64,000 nucleotides of DNA from Haemonchus contortus (GCA_000469685.2 LS997564.1:17010615-17074614); one strand, 5' to 3'. Shown: positions 1 to 10,528, counted from the first letter of the stretch. The notes: generated by a model not told the origin, from the letters alone. Numbers and translations: made by a program.

Positions 1-62
1 ACTTCTGACTTCTAATGAATGCCTGCAAAAGGGGAATTGTTCGACAATGCTAGCAAAACACA

Positions 63-133
63 GGTCCCGGGGAGATTTGAACTCCCGTCGCAGGATTCAG
101 AGTCCTGAGTGCTAACCGCTACACCACGGGACC
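63..133 (-). tRNA. tRNA-Gln (anticodon CTG), copy 1
   Basis: Delivers glutamine to CAG codons in cytosolic translation. Read on the minus strand: acceptor arms GGTCCCG and CGGGACC pair perfectly over 7 bp; D arm GTGT/GCAC; anticodon arm CAGGA-CTCTGAA-TCCTG with CTG at positions 34-36; variable loop CGAC; T arm GGGAG-TTCAAAT-CTCCC pairs perfectly. A box TGGTGTAGCGG and B box GTTCAAATC fit Pol III consensus. The architecture matches eukaryotic tRNA-Gln-CTG. No intron and no encoded CCA. Its downstream spacer has GACAAT instead of the usual GTCAAT. Confidence 0.96.
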
Positions 134-230
134 GACAACTGCCAATCCCTTTCAGTTGTGATATGTACTTTATTGACTTCCAATGAATGCCTGCAAAAGG
201 GGAATTGTTCGTCAATGCTAGCAAAACACA

Positions 231-301
231 GGTCCCGGGGAGATTTGAACTCCCGTCGCAGGATTCAGAGTCCTGAGTGCTAACCGCTACACCACGGGAC
301 C
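231..301 (-). tRNA. tRNA-Gln(CTG), copy 2
   Basis: Identical to copy 1; consensus spacer on its 3' side. Confidence 0.95.
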
Positions 302-398
302 GACAACTGCCAATCCCTTTCAGTTGTGATATGTACTTTATTGACTTCCAATGAATGCCTGCAAAAGGGGAATTGTTTGTCAATGCTAGCAAAACACA

Positions 399-469
399 GG
401 TCCCGGGGAGATTTGAACTCCCGTCGCAGGATTCAGAGTCCTGAGTGCTAACCGCTACACCACGGGACC
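399..469 (-). tRNA. tRNA-Gln(CTG), copy 3
   Basis: Identical tRNA; 3' spacer carries the C-to-T variant at 377 that recurs near the right end of the array. Confidence 0.95.
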
Positions 470-566
470 GACAACTGCCAATCCCTTTCAGTTGTGATAT
501 GTACTTTATTGACTTCTAATGAATGCCTGCAAAAGGGGAATTGTTCGTCAATGCTAGCAAAACACA

Positions 567-637
567 GGTCCCGGGGAGATTTGAACTCCCGTCGCAGGAT
601 TCAGAGTCCTGAGTGCTAACCGCTACACCACGGGACC
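567..637 (-). tRNA. tRNA-Gln(CTG), copy 4
   Basis: Identical tRNA; 3' spacer has TTCTAATG where most units have TTCCAATG. Confidence 0.95.
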
Positions 638-734
638 GACAACTGCCAATCCCTTTCAGTTGTGATATGTACTTTATTGACTTCCAATGAATGCCTGCAA
701 AAGGGGAATTGTTCGTCAATGCTAGCAAAACACA

Positions 735-805
735 GGTCCCGGGGAGATTTGAACTCCCGTCGCAGGATTCAGAGTCCTGAGTGCTAACCGCTACACCACG
801 GGACC
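735..805 (-). tRNA. tRNA-Gln(CTG), copy 5
   Basis: First of 23 consecutive units (copies 5-27) with consensus tRNA and consensus spacer. Confidence 0.95.
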
Positions 806-902
806 GACAACTGCCAATCCCTTTCAGTTGTGATATGTACTTTATTGACTTCCAATGAATGCCTGCAAAAGGGGAATTGTTCGTCAATGCTAGCAAAACA
901 CA

Positions 903-973
903 GGTCCCGGGGAGATTTGAACTCCCGTCGCAGGATTCAGAGTCCTGAGTGCTAACCGCTACACCACGGGACC
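903..973 (-). tRNA. tRNA-Gln(CTG), copy 6
   Basis: Consensus unit. Confidence 0.95.
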
Positions 974-1070
974 GACAACTGCCAATCCCTTTCAGTTGTG
1001 ATATGTACTTTATTGACTTCCAATGAATGCCTGCAAAAGGGGAATTGTTCGTCAATGCTAGCAAAACACA

Positions 1071-1141
1071 GGTCCCGGGGAGATTTGAACTCCCGTCGCA
1101 GGATTCAGAGTCCTGAGTGCTAACCGCTACACCACGGGACC
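1071..1141 (-). tRNA. tRNA-Gln(CTG), copy 7
   Basis: Consensus unit. Confidence 0.95.
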
Positions 1142-1238
1142 GACAACTGCCAATCCCTTTCAGTTGTGATATGTACTTTATTGACTTCCAATGAATGCCT
1201 GCAAAAGGGGAATTGTTCGTCAATGCTAGCAAAACACA

Positions 1239-1309
1239 GGTCCCGGGGAGATTTGAACTCCCGTCGCAGGATTCAGAGTCCTGAGTGCTAACCGCTACAC
1301 CACGGGACC
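1239..1309 (-). tRNA. tRNA-Gln(CTG), copy 8
   Basis: Consensus unit. Confidence 0.95.
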
Positions 1310-1406
1310 GACAACTGCCAATCCCTTTCAGTTGTGATATGTACTTTATTGACTTCCAATGAATGCCTGCAAAAGGGGAATTGTTCGTCAATGCTAGCAA
1401 AACACA

Positions 1407-1477
1407 GGTCCCGGGGAGATTTGAACTCCCGTCGCAGGATTCAGAGTCCTGAGTGCTAACCGCTACACCACGGGACC
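1407..1477 (-). tRNA. tRNA-Gln(CTG), copy 9
   Basis: Consensus unit. Confidence 0.95.
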
Positions 1478-1574
1478 GACAACTGCCAATCCCTTTCAGT
1501 TGTGATATGTACTTTATTGACTTCCAATGAATGCCTGCAAAAGGGGAATTGTTCGTCAATGCTAGCAAAACACA

Positions 1575-1645
1575 GGTCCCGGGGAGATTTGAACTCCCGT
1601 CGCAGGATTCAGAGTCCTGAGTGCTAACCGCTACACCACGGGACC
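1575..1645 (-). tRNA. tRNA-Gln(CTG), copy 10
   Basis: Consensus unit. Confidence 0.95.
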
Positions 1646-1742
1646 GACAACTGCCAATCCCTTTCAGTTGTGATATGTACTTTATTGACTTCCAATGAAT
1701 GCCTGCAAAAGGGGAATTGTTCGTCAATGCTAGCAAAACACA

Positions 1743-1813
1743 GGTCCCGGGGAGATTTGAACTCCCGTCGCAGGATTCAGAGTCCTGAGTGCTAACCGCT
1801 ACACCACGGGACC
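1743..1813 (-). tRNA. tRNA-Gln(CTG), copy 11
   Basis: Consensus unit. Confidence 0.95.
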
Positions 1814-1910
1814 GACAACTGCCAATCCCTTTCAGTTGTGATATGTACTTTATTGACTTCCAATGAATGCCTGCAAAAGGGGAATTGTTCGTCAATGCTA
1901 GCAAAACACA

Positions 1911-1981
1911 GGTCCCGGGGAGATTTGAACTCCCGTCGCAGGATTCAGAGTCCTGAGTGCTAACCGCTACACCACGGGACC
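1911..1981 (-). tRNA. tRNA-Gln(CTG), copy 12
   Basis: Consensus unit. Confidence 0.95.
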
Positions 1982-2078
1982 GACAACTGCCAATCCCTTT
2001 CAGTTGTGATATGTACTTTATTGACTTCCAATGAATGCCTGCAAAAGGGGAATTGTTCGTCAATGCTAGCAAAACACA

Positions 2079-2149
2079 GGTCCCGGGGAGATTTGAACTC
2101 CCGTCGCAGGATTCAGAGTCCTGAGTGCTAACCGCTACACCACGGGACC
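2079..2149 (-). tRNA. tRNA-Gln(CTG), copy 13
   Basis: Consensus unit. Confidence 0.95.
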
Positions 2150-2246
2150 GACAACTGCCAATCCCTTTCAGTTGTGATATGTACTTTATTGACTTCCAAT
2201 GAATGCCTGCAAAAGGGGAATTGTTCGTCAATGCTAGCAAAACACA

Positions 2247-2317
2247 GGTCCCGGGGAGATTTGAACTCCCGTCGCAGGATTCAGAGTCCTGAGTGCTAAC
2301 CGCTACACCACGGGACC
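2247..2317 (-). tRNA. tRNA-Gln(CTG), copy 14
   Basis: Consensus unit. Confidence 0.95.
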
Positions 2318-2414
2318 GACAACTGCCAATCCCTTTCAGTTGTGATATGTACTTTATTGACTTCCAATGAATGCCTGCAAAAGGGGAATTGTTCGTCAAT
2401 GCTAGCAAAACACA

Positions 2415-2485
2415 GGTCCCGGGGAGATTTGAACTCCCGTCGCAGGATTCAGAGTCCTGAGTGCTAACCGCTACACCACGGGACC
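2415..2485 (-). tRNA. tRNA-Gln(CTG), copy 15
   Basis: Consensus unit. Confidence 0.95.
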
Positions 2486-2582
2486 GACAACTGCCAATCC
2501 CTTTCAGTTGTGATATGTACTTTATTGACTTCCAATGAATGCCTGCAAAAGGGGAATTGTTCGTCAATGCTAGCAAAACACA

Positions 2583-2653
2583 GGTCCCGGGGAGATTTGA
2601 ACTCCCGTCGCAGGATTCAGAGTCCTGAGTGCTAACCGCTACACCACGGGACC
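2583..2653 (-). tRNA. tRNA-Gln(CTG), copy 16
   Basis: Consensus unit. Confidence 0.95.
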
Positions 2654-2750
2654 GACAACTGCCAATCCCTTTCAGTTGTGATATGTACTTTATTGACTTC
2701 CAATGAATGCCTGCAAAAGGGGAATTGTTCGTCAATGCTAGCAAAACACA

Positions 2751-2821
2751 GGTCCCGGGGAGATTTGAACTCCCGTCGCAGGATTCAGAGTCCTGAGTGC
2801 TAACCGCTACACCACGGGACC
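2751..2821 (-). tRNA. tRNA-Gln(CTG), copy 17
   Basis: Consensus unit. Confidence 0.95.
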
Positions 2822-2918
2822 GACAACTGCCAATCCCTTTCAGTTGTGATATGTACTTTATTGACTTCCAATGAATGCCTGCAAAAGGGGAATTGTTCGT
2901 CAATGCTAGCAAAACACA

Positions 2919-2989
2919 GGTCCCGGGGAGATTTGAACTCCCGTCGCAGGATTCAGAGTCCTGAGTGCTAACCGCTACACCACGGGACC
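2919..2989 (-). tRNA. tRNA-Gln(CTG), copy 18
   Basis: Consensus unit. Confidence 0.95.
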
Positions 2990-3086
2990 GACAACTGCCA
3001 ATCCCTTTCAGTTGTGATATGTACTTTATTGACTTCCAATGAATGCCTGCAAAAGGGGAATTGTTCGTCAATGCTAGCAAAACACA

Positions 3087-3157
3087 GGTCCCGGGGAGAT
3101 TTGAACTCCCGTCGCAGGATTCAGAGTCCTGAGTGCTAACCGCTACACCACGGGACC
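3087..3157 (-). tRNA. tRNA-Gln(CTG), copy 19
   Basis: Consensus unit. Confidence 0.95.
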
Positions 3158-3254
3158 GACAACTGCCAATCCCTTTCAGTTGTGATATGTACTTTATTGA
3201 CTTCCAATGAATGCCTGCAAAAGGGGAATTGTTCGTCAATGCTAGCAAAACACA

Positions 3255-3325
3255 GGTCCCGGGGAGATTTGAACTCCCGTCGCAGGATTCAGAGTCCTGA
3301 GTGCTAACCGCTACACCACGGGACC
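3255..3325 (-). tRNA. tRNA-Gln(CTG), copy 20
   Basis: Consensus unit. Confidence 0.95.
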
Positions 3326-3422
3326 GACAACTGCCAATCCCTTTCAGTTGTGATATGTACTTTATTGACTTCCAATGAATGCCTGCAAAAGGGGAATTGT
3401 TCGTCAATGCTAGCAAAACACA

Positions 3423-3493
3423 GGTCCCGGGGAGATTTGAACTCCCGTCGCAGGATTCAGAGTCCTGAGTGCTAACCGCTACACCACGGGACC
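3423..3493 (-). tRNA. tRNA-Gln(CTG), copy 21
   Basis: Consensus unit. Confidence 0.95.
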
Positions 3494-3590
3494 GACAACT
3501 GCCAATCCCTTTCAGTTGTGATATGTACTTTATTGACTTCCAATGAATGCCTGCAAAAGGGGAATTGTTCGTCAATGCTAGCAAAACACA

Positions 3591-3661
3591 GGTCCCGGGG
3601 AGATTTGAACTCCCGTCGCAGGATTCAGAGTCCTGAGTGCTAACCGCTACACCACGGGACC
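3591..3661 (-). tRNA. tRNA-Gln(CTG), copy 22
   Basis: Consensus unit. Confidence 0.95.
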
Positions 3662-3758
3662 GACAACTGCCAATCCCTTTCAGTTGTGATATGTACTTTA
3701 TTGACTTCCAATGAATGCCTGCAAAAGGGGAATTGTTCGTCAATGCTAGCAAAACACA

Positions 3759-3829
3759 GGTCCCGGGGAGATTTGAACTCCCGTCGCAGGATTCAGAGTC
3801 CTGAGTGCTAACCGCTACACCACGGGACC
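3759..3829 (-). tRNA. tRNA-Gln(CTG), copy 23
   Basis: Consensus unit. Confidence 0.95.
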
Positions 3830-3926
3830 GACAACTGCCAATCCCTTTCAGTTGTGATATGTACTTTATTGACTTCCAATGAATGCCTGCAAAAGGGGAA
3901 TTGTTCGTCAATGCTAGCAAAACACA

Positions 3927-3997
3927 GGTCCCGGGGAGATTTGAACTCCCGTCGCAGGATTCAGAGTCCTGAGTGCTAACCGCTACACCACGGGACC
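3927..3997 (-). tRNA. tRNA-Gln(CTG), copy 24
   Basis: Consensus unit. Confidence 0.95.
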
Positions 3998-4094
3998 GAC
4001 AACTGCCAATCCCTTTCAGTTGTGATATGTACTTTATTGACTTCCAATGAATGCCTGCAAAAGGGGAATTGTTCGTCAATGCTAGCAAAACACA

Positions 4095-4165
4095 GGTCCC
4101 GGGGAGATTTGAACTCCCGTCGCAGGATTCAGAGTCCTGAGTGCTAACCGCTACACCACGGGACC
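4095..4165 (-). tRNA. tRNA-Gln(CTG), copy 25
   Basis: Consensus unit. Confidence 0.95.
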
Positions 4166-4262
4166 GACAACTGCCAATCCCTTTCAGTTGTGATATGTAC
4201 TTTATTGACTTCCAATGAATGCCTGCAAAAGGGGAATTGTTCGTCAATGCTAGCAAAACACA

Positions 4263-4333
4263 GGTCCCGGGGAGATTTGAACTCCCGTCGCAGGATTCAG
4301 AGTCCTGAGTGCTAACCGCTACACCACGGGACC
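4263..4333 (-). tRNA. tRNA-Gln(CTG), copy 26
   Basis: Consensus unit. Confidence 0.95.
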
Positions 4334-4430
4334 GACAACTGCCAATCCCTTTCAGTTGTGATATGTACTTTATTGACTTCCAATGAATGCCTGCAAAAGG
4401 GGAATTGTTCGTCAATGCTAGCAAAACACA

Positions 4431-4501
4431 GGTCCCGGGGAGATTTGAACTCCCGTCGCAGGATTCAGAGTCCTGAGTGCTAACCGCTACACCACGGGAC
4501 C
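4431..4501 (-). tRNA. tRNA-Gln(CTG), copy 27
   Basis: Last of the uniform block. Confidence 0.95.
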
Positions 4502-4598
4502 GACAACTGCCAATCCCTTTCAGTTGTGATATGTACTTTATTGACTTCCAATGAATGCCTGCAAAAGGGGAATTGTTTGTCAATGCTAGCAAAACACA

Positions 4599-4669
4599 GG
4601 TCCCGGGGAGATTTGAACTCCCGTCGCAGGATTCAGAGTCCTGAGTGCTAACCGCTACACCACGGGACC
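4599..4669 (-). tRNA. tRNA-Gln(CTG), copy 28
   Basis: Identical tRNA; 3' spacer has the C-to-T variant (4577) also found at copy 3. Confidence 0.95.
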
Positions 4670-4766
4670 GACAACTGCCAATCCCTTTCAGTTGTGATAT
4701 GTACTTTATTGACTTCCAATGAATGCCTGCAAAAGGGGAATTGTTTGTCAATGCTAGCAAAACACA

Positions 4767-4837
4767 GGTCCCGGGGAGATTTGAACTCCCGTCGCAGGAT
4801 TCAGAGTCCTGAGTGCTAACCGCTACACCACGGGACC
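4767..4837 (-). tRNA. tRNA-Gln(CTG), copy 29
   Basis: Identical tRNA; same spacer variant as copy 28. Confidence 0.95.
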
Positions 4838-4934
4838 GACAACTGCCAATCCCTTTCAGTTGTGATATGTACTTTATTGACTTCCAATGAATGCCTGCAA
4901 AAGGGGAATTGTTTGTCAATGCTAGCAAAACGCA

Positions 4935-5005
4935 GGTCCCGGGGAGATTTGAACTCCCGTCGCAGGATTCAGAGTCCTGAGTGCTAACCGCTACACCACG
5001 GGACC
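4935..5005 (-). tRNA. tRNA-Gln(CTG), copy 30
   Basis: Identical tRNA; spacer variant of copy 28 plus an A-to-G change at 4932, between terminator and tRNA 3' end. The T4 tract is intact. Confidence 0.95.
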
Positions 5006-5102
5006 GACAACTGCCAATCCCTTTCAGTTGTGATATGTACTTTATTGACTTCCAATGAATGCCTGCAAAAGGGGAATTGTTCGTCAATGCTAGCAAAACA
5101 CA

Positions 5103-5173
5103 GGTCCCGGGGAGATTTGAACTCCCGTCGCAGGATTCAGAGTCCTGAGTGCTAACCGCTACACCACGGGACC
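5103..5173 (-). tRNA. tRNA-Gln(CTG), copy 31
   Basis: Identical tRNA; spacer back to consensus, so variants are interleaved and not simply graded. Confidence 0.95.
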
Positions 5174-5270
5174 GACAACTGCCAATCCCTTTCAGTTGTG
5201 ATATGTACTTTATTGACTTCCAACGAATGCCTGCAAAAGGGGAATTGTTTGTCAATGCTAGCAAAACACA

Positions 5271-5341
5271 GGTCCCGGGGAGATTTGAACTCCCGTCGCA
5301 GGATTCAGAGTCCTGAGTGCTAACCGCTACACCACGGGACC
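5271..5341 (-). tRNA. tRNA-Gln(CTG), copy 32
   Basis: Identical tRNA; 3' spacer has two changes (CAACGAATG near 5224 and the C-to-T change near 5249). Confidence 0.95.
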
Positions 5342-5438
5342 GACAACTGCCAATCCCTTTCAGTTGTGATATGTACTTTATTGACTTCCAATGAATGCCT
5401 GCAAAAGGGGAATTGTTCGTCAATGCTAGCAAAACACA

Positions 5439-5509
5439 GGTCCCGGGGAGATTTGAACTCCCGTCGCAGGATTCAGAGTCCTGAGTGCTAACCGCTACAC
5501 CACGGGACC
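5439..5509 (-). tRNA. tRNA-Gln(CTG), copy 33
   Basis: Consensus unit. Confidence 0.95.
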
Positions 5510-5606
5510 GACAACTGCCAATCCCTTTCAGTTGTGATATGTACTTTATTGACTTCCAATGAATGCCTGCAAAAGGGGAATTGTTCGTCAATGCTAGCAA
5601 AACACA

Positions 5607-5677
5607 GGTCCCGGGGAGATTTGAACTCCCGTCGCAGGATTCAGAGTCCTGAGTGCTAACCGCTACACCACGGGACC
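5607..5677 (-). tRNA. tRNA-Gln(CTG), copy 34, last intact copy
   Basis: Identical tRNA; the spacer on its 5' side (5678-5774) begins to diverge, with CAAACCCCTTCCAG in place of CCAATCCCTTTCAG. Confidence 0.94.
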
Positions 5678-5774
5678 GACAACTGCAAACCCCTTCCAGT
5701 TGTGATATGTACTTTATTGACTTCCAATGAATGCCTGCAAAAGGGGAATTGTTCGTCAATGCTAGCAAAACACA

Positions 5775-5846
5775 GGTCCCGGGGAGATTTGAACTGCCCG
5801 TCGCAGGATTCAGAGTCCTGAGTGCTAACCGCTACACCACGGGACC
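5775..5846 (-). pseudogene. tRNA-Gln(CTG) copy 35 with one-base insertion
   Basis: One extra base lies in the plus-strand motif GAACTGCCCG (intact copies read GAACTCCCG). On the tRNA strand this puts a C into the 5' half of the T stem, so it mispairs with CTCCC and the variable loop gains a base. Acceptor stem, anticodon arm, A and B boxes and T4 terminator remain. It could still be transcribed but is probably a poor substrate. The 5' spacer beyond it is clearly diverged. Confidence 0.85.
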
Positions 5847-5943
5847 GACAATTGCCAGTCCCTTTCAGTTGCGATATTTACGTTATTGACTTCTAATGAA
5901 TGCCTGCAAAAGGGGAATTGTTCGACAATGCTAGCAAAACGCA

Positions 5944-6010
5944 GGTCCCGGTGAGATTTGAACTCCCGTCGCAGGATTCAGAGTCCTGAGTGCTAACCGC
6001 TTCACCACGA
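5944..6010 (-). pseudogene. Degenerate tRNA-Gln copy 36 at array edge
   Basis: The 3' half is recognisable with an intact anticodon arm, but the T stem has a mismatch (CTCAC for CTCCC), the D arm reads GGTGAAGCGG, and the 5' acceptor strand GGTCCCG is lost: homology stops at about 6010. No functional tRNA is expected. Its spacer has TTCTAATG, GACAAT and AACGC variants; the first two also occur at the left window edge. Confidence 0.88.
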
Positions 6011-9000
6011 CAGTTGTCTTAATCCTCTTCGAGCATTATGTTACAAGCATTTTTTTAAACTTATGCTCTTGAGGGAATGAATTTTAAGGGGCATTTTTGC
6101 TTACCGGAGCCAGCCATTCGCACCAGGACCCGAACGTTTGGGAGTTCTGCAGCAAAAAAGTAAGGGAAAACGGCGTGCGGCTTTTTTTCTGCTTTTTGAA
6201 CATCACTCAAAAACCCTCCGCCGTTCCTTCTCGTGTAGCTTAATTTTATATCTGATCAACGCAAAAGGAGCTTTTTTCAACTGGCTATTCGTGGATCGCT
6301 TTCCACTATAGACTAAGAATCCCCTCAAATGATAACCAAGCTCTTTGGCAAACTTTATTGTACTGAAGGAACCGTAGAGGATAATCTTGTAACATGCCAT
6401 AGAGCCGGTATTACTGAACCAACAAGTTATCGATGTGTTTCGTAGATCGTATTATTGCACCATCATGGAATCAAAGGTAACGTATAATACTTCAGAAGAT
6501 ACCTCAGAAGTCGATGCGACAAGTGGATGTCGTCGACCAAATAGCCATCAGAAGGGCTACACCAGATAATAGAAGCAAAAGACTTAGCTTCTTTTCATGA
6601 AATTCGGAGCGAAAGTATTGTTAGTGAAGGTGGAGGAATAAGAATTCAAATGCTACTATACTGTGGTCGGACGCTGCAAAAGGCGAATTATTGAGACGTT
6701 TTCAACGGTAGGCGTTCGTTTTCAGCGGGACTTCTTAACTGATCGCCGCAGTACGCGATGCGAAAGTCTTACCAGGATTTGTGGGCAGAACTTCGGCCCC
6801 GGACGAAACTCGTGCTTCCACGGGTACACATGGAAGACTGTATATTGGTTGGGAACTTGCTTTTGGCACAAGGAAAGGAGTACATATGTATTATTTGTCG
6901 AAGATCCAAACATCACCATACAGGAATTGAAGGCTACATTCCTTACCGGATCCAACCCCTATCGGGAAATCGCCGTCCTTGTGAGCATTAGTATTATGTC
7001 CAGGCTAGGCTCTTCTTGTGTGTGACATGTTGAAAAAAGCCACAGCATGGGAGAGAGTAGAAAGAAATTGGGAACGTTCTCCCATTTCACGCTCCCCACA
7101 GTCAAAATAAGATGATTCAAAGATAGCTTAAAAAACTGGCAACAGCATTTTCAAAATTTACAGTCAAAATTATAAATTTTGATATTGTTCTTATCGGTCT
7201 ATAACTTTTTTTTTTACAATCTCTGGGAAAGGAGCTTTCATGAAGGTAATTGAGTACTTCAATCGAACTCAAGACTGACAAACAGCGGCAACTTCCTGGA
7301 AGCCAGGTATGTTCTATGTGAATTGTTTTGTTTATATTTATAAACACTTTCACTACTTATGATGGTCATTTCATTGGTGTGATGGCAAATGCCGACTGCT
7401 AAGGATGGTGGTGTTTGAACCGGTTCGACAGGGACCGTCGCTGTCGCCCCTATCCCCATCATTCTCAACCCGTAGTCATAATTGGCTTGACCTTCATCGT
7501 TAACACTTTTTGCTGTATCTTTTTCAAAAAAAAATTTTTTTGAGTTTCCTCTGTGATTTTAGTACCTCTCCCGCTGAGTCCCAGTCATTCAGTGATGTGA
7601 ATAATGTTTTCTGCTCATTGATAAGAAATTCTGTTCAATCAAACAGACCGACTCATTGGAGATTATCGTTCGTTGCCATTTCATAGGGGGAGACATCAGT
7701 TGAGAGCTTCTATCTGTTTACTTCCCCAGTTTCCTATCTCTCACACCGCCCTCCTTCTATGACCCTCAGAAAACGACGATTGAATAAACTGCGCATCTAT
7801 TGGATACTTATTCTCTTGAGCCGAGCGGCGAATTTGTTCGAAAATCTTTATTGCTTAGAGCTTATACTGTTGAAAACTATTCTTGAAAAGCGAAGTGAAG
7901 TGCTTCCACGGACGTACCTCCACGTGGAATGAATGAACTTTATCCGTTCTTCCAATTATAGGATCACTTTTTGACTACTTGTTTTCAAGGTTCTCATCGC
8001 TCTCACTCAGTACATGTTAGGTATTCCATACATGTAGAAAGTCTGTTTAGGTTTATAATAATTATAGACTCTTGAAAAGTCCTCACTCCATGCCTAAAGT
8101 TGGAAGCAGAAGCTATGTAGGTAACCTTCTTTTTTCTCGGCTTTGATTTTTTGCGAAAGAAAGCCACTAATTTAGAATTCCTCCACTGAAACTCAGGAAA
8201 TTGTCCTCTCAAAAAATTCTTTTATAGCAGTGTGATAATTTGATAGAATGTCGGAATGTATCTGTTCAAGTGATTTTCCGAAAATCTACAACTACTACAA
8301 AACTAGGAAGTAGGAAGAGAAGGTAGGGATTAGTACATTGTCGGTTCCAAAAAACTCACGAAACTTTTCAATTTCTTCCGCAGCGCATCCGTACCATTTC
8401 ACTCCTAGCACGATTAAATTTGGCTCCAGCTTTGGAGGACTCTTCCAACGTTCACTTTCTTTTGTGTGGTACTGGTACCTGTTTAGGATAGCTCTGTTAG
8501 CTACACAGTGATCCCTCACCGTTCTCCTGGATCCCTCACCGTTCGCCTGGTCACTATTCAGTGGTTCCAAGCATAAGATCGAATTGCATCTATTTGTATT
8601 GGGATGTATTGGGACTATACTATAGGGTGGAAGACATAATCAGTATTAAATGTCAGTGTCTATCGCGTCGAAAGATAAATCAGAGAAAAGAAAGGAAATC
8701 AAAGCCACAACGGACTTAGTACACCACAAGACCCTGATCGCCCTGAGAACAGGGTTCATGAAACTGCACATTCTACTGTACATTTGAACATCAAAACCCA
8801 ATTTGCGCCTGGGCCAAGTTGTACCCACAACTCGCCAGGTTGAGCAGTGAAATCGCCCTCATCAATAGAGGGTCTCAGTTGTTTAAGACAATTCTCCCTT
8901 TTGACTTGCCCTCTGGTCACTTAAGACTAGCTTACTGTATCATCGAAATTGAAGATTTTAAGAAACTGAATTGTGTGAATACGGTAACGTAGAAGGTAAA

Positions 9001-10528
9001 AGCAAAAGTAAAAACTGACTATCATATCCTTCCTGAATTGTTCGGCGATCTCCATGGCATGCTTCAGTTTTGATTCATCTAAATCTGGTACAGGTATCGA
9101 GGCGGCGACGCATTGCTGCGAAAGGGTGAACGTTGAGTCTTTCCAAGTCGTATTCTATCCACCCAGGTCTGAGAGGAGGCGGCTATTCCGTGACGCACTG
9201 GAAAGCTTGATGATTGAGCTGATTCCACGCTCCAGAAAATCAAGGCCTCGCGGGTACTTCAAGGATATGCACTCCTAAGTTAAGTGGAAGTATCAAGCAG
9301 AACGTACGGTTTTCGCAAGTTTGCACTTTCAGTATAGATCCATTAAATGAACACTTAAATGCCCTGTCGCGTTAAAGAGCGCACCATTTACTAATACTTT
9401 AACAACCTTGCTCAACCGGGAGCTGATAGTAGCCAACTTTGCCCTTCTCTTGACAGGAATTCCCTGGAATCCTCACGCAAAAAAACCTACCTTCACGTCT
9501 CTGTTCAAGTCACCTTGTCAATGAAACCTCAAATGCACCTTTGCTTTTTTTTTGAAATGCACCATTTTGAATCAATCGATTTTCGATTTTCTCTGAAGAC
9601 TGTTCAACATAACCTTTTAGCCGAAGTTACCCTAGATAATACTCTCTATCTGACCAAAGTAGACCCTCTTTCCAGGACAGTTGTCAACTGGTTCATTAGT
9701 TATTTCCGCCCATATATCCAACGCTGACTGCCCCGCTTCTTTCGTTTTTTCCCACAGCAGCATGAGACATTGTTAATGATGACAAAACTACTTGAATACC
9801 ATGGAGGTACATCCTGAGGTTAATCCATTACTAGCGTAAACAAGGCCTCGAGGAACCCTTGGGAGGGAGCGGGGCGGCTGAGATGTCTATTAAATTGTGC
9901 AAAACTTCTCAAGCCAGTGTCCATAAACCCTTCGGAAGCCCTCAGGCCCACGCCCTTTGACACCCGGTGTTTGGCAGCATTTCCGCTTCTCCGAAAATTA
10001 GTTGTCTTCGGACTTCATACGCTCATCTCAACTGAGGAGCTCTTGCATAACTGTTGAAACAGATTGGGCTAGTACTTGCCCGTCAGTCCGTCGTGGCGCC
10101 CGTTATTCATCTCCCGTTTTGCAGCCAAAGTTAAGGTTGGTTAAGGGGTCTTGGCGAATGAATTGCGACGGTTTCGCGATGTAGAGCGGTTGTTAAGCTG
10201 CTGATGAAGACAAATCGTTGTCATTAGTTTTACACCACAGCATACCCCTTAGGGAGATAGCAACGATTGCGTAGAAAAACAGGCCACGCCCTGAACATCA
10301 AGACGGTAAGCATCGCGCGGTGTTTGCATGAATCTGTCAACAGCATCCCTATTTTCTGCAAAATTGCAACGATTTATTGGAGATTGCACTTTTTACATCT
10401 TCTAATCTCCAAAATTAAAATGCTTTCATACTGGTTATGAAAAAAAATTCTAGTTAGAGATGAAGGGCAAACAATTTCGGCGTTAACCAATCCTGTTTTG
10501 GGCTGATCGGATTCTTTCTGCCCTATTG
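6011..10528. other. No recognisable gene
   Basis: Open frames here are at most about 120 codons and none shows a known motif. The best hint of coding is on the minus strand around 8480-8360: an open stretch reading LEPNLIVLGVKWYGCAAEEI ends at a GTGAGT-like donor near 8359. I do not recognise the protein and cannot find partner exons. Confidence 0.4.

Larger units (their letters stand above)
1..6010 (-). repeat. Tandem array of 168-bp tRNA-Gln(CTG) gene units
   Basis: Seen: the same 168-bp unit repeats head to tail with no change of period from the first tRNA to position 5774; one inserted base then shifts the last unit. Each unit is a 71-bp tRNA gene on the minus strand plus a 97-bp spacer. 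Just beyond each tRNA 3' end the minus strand reads TGTGTTTTGC, so every copy has its own T4 Pol III terminator (positions 55-58 for the first copy). A box and B box lie inside the tRNA. Spacer variants gather near both ends (positions 1-60, 377, 516 and 4577-5300) and the last two tRNA copies are damaged, while copies 5 to 27 look uniform. This is what unequal crossing-over or gene conversion would leave. The left limit of the array is not certain to be inside the window. Confidence 0.97.

Noticed and set aside
516..5768. 1750-residue repeat protein on the minus strand (and the 126-codon frame at 12-392)
   Set aside because: The frame is the tRNA-Gln array read in a frame without stops; each 56-codon repeat spans one tRNA gene and one spacer.
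1..6010. CRISPR-like array
   Set aside because: Repeats and spacers are all the same sequence; the repeat folds as a tRNA and the host is a eukaryote.
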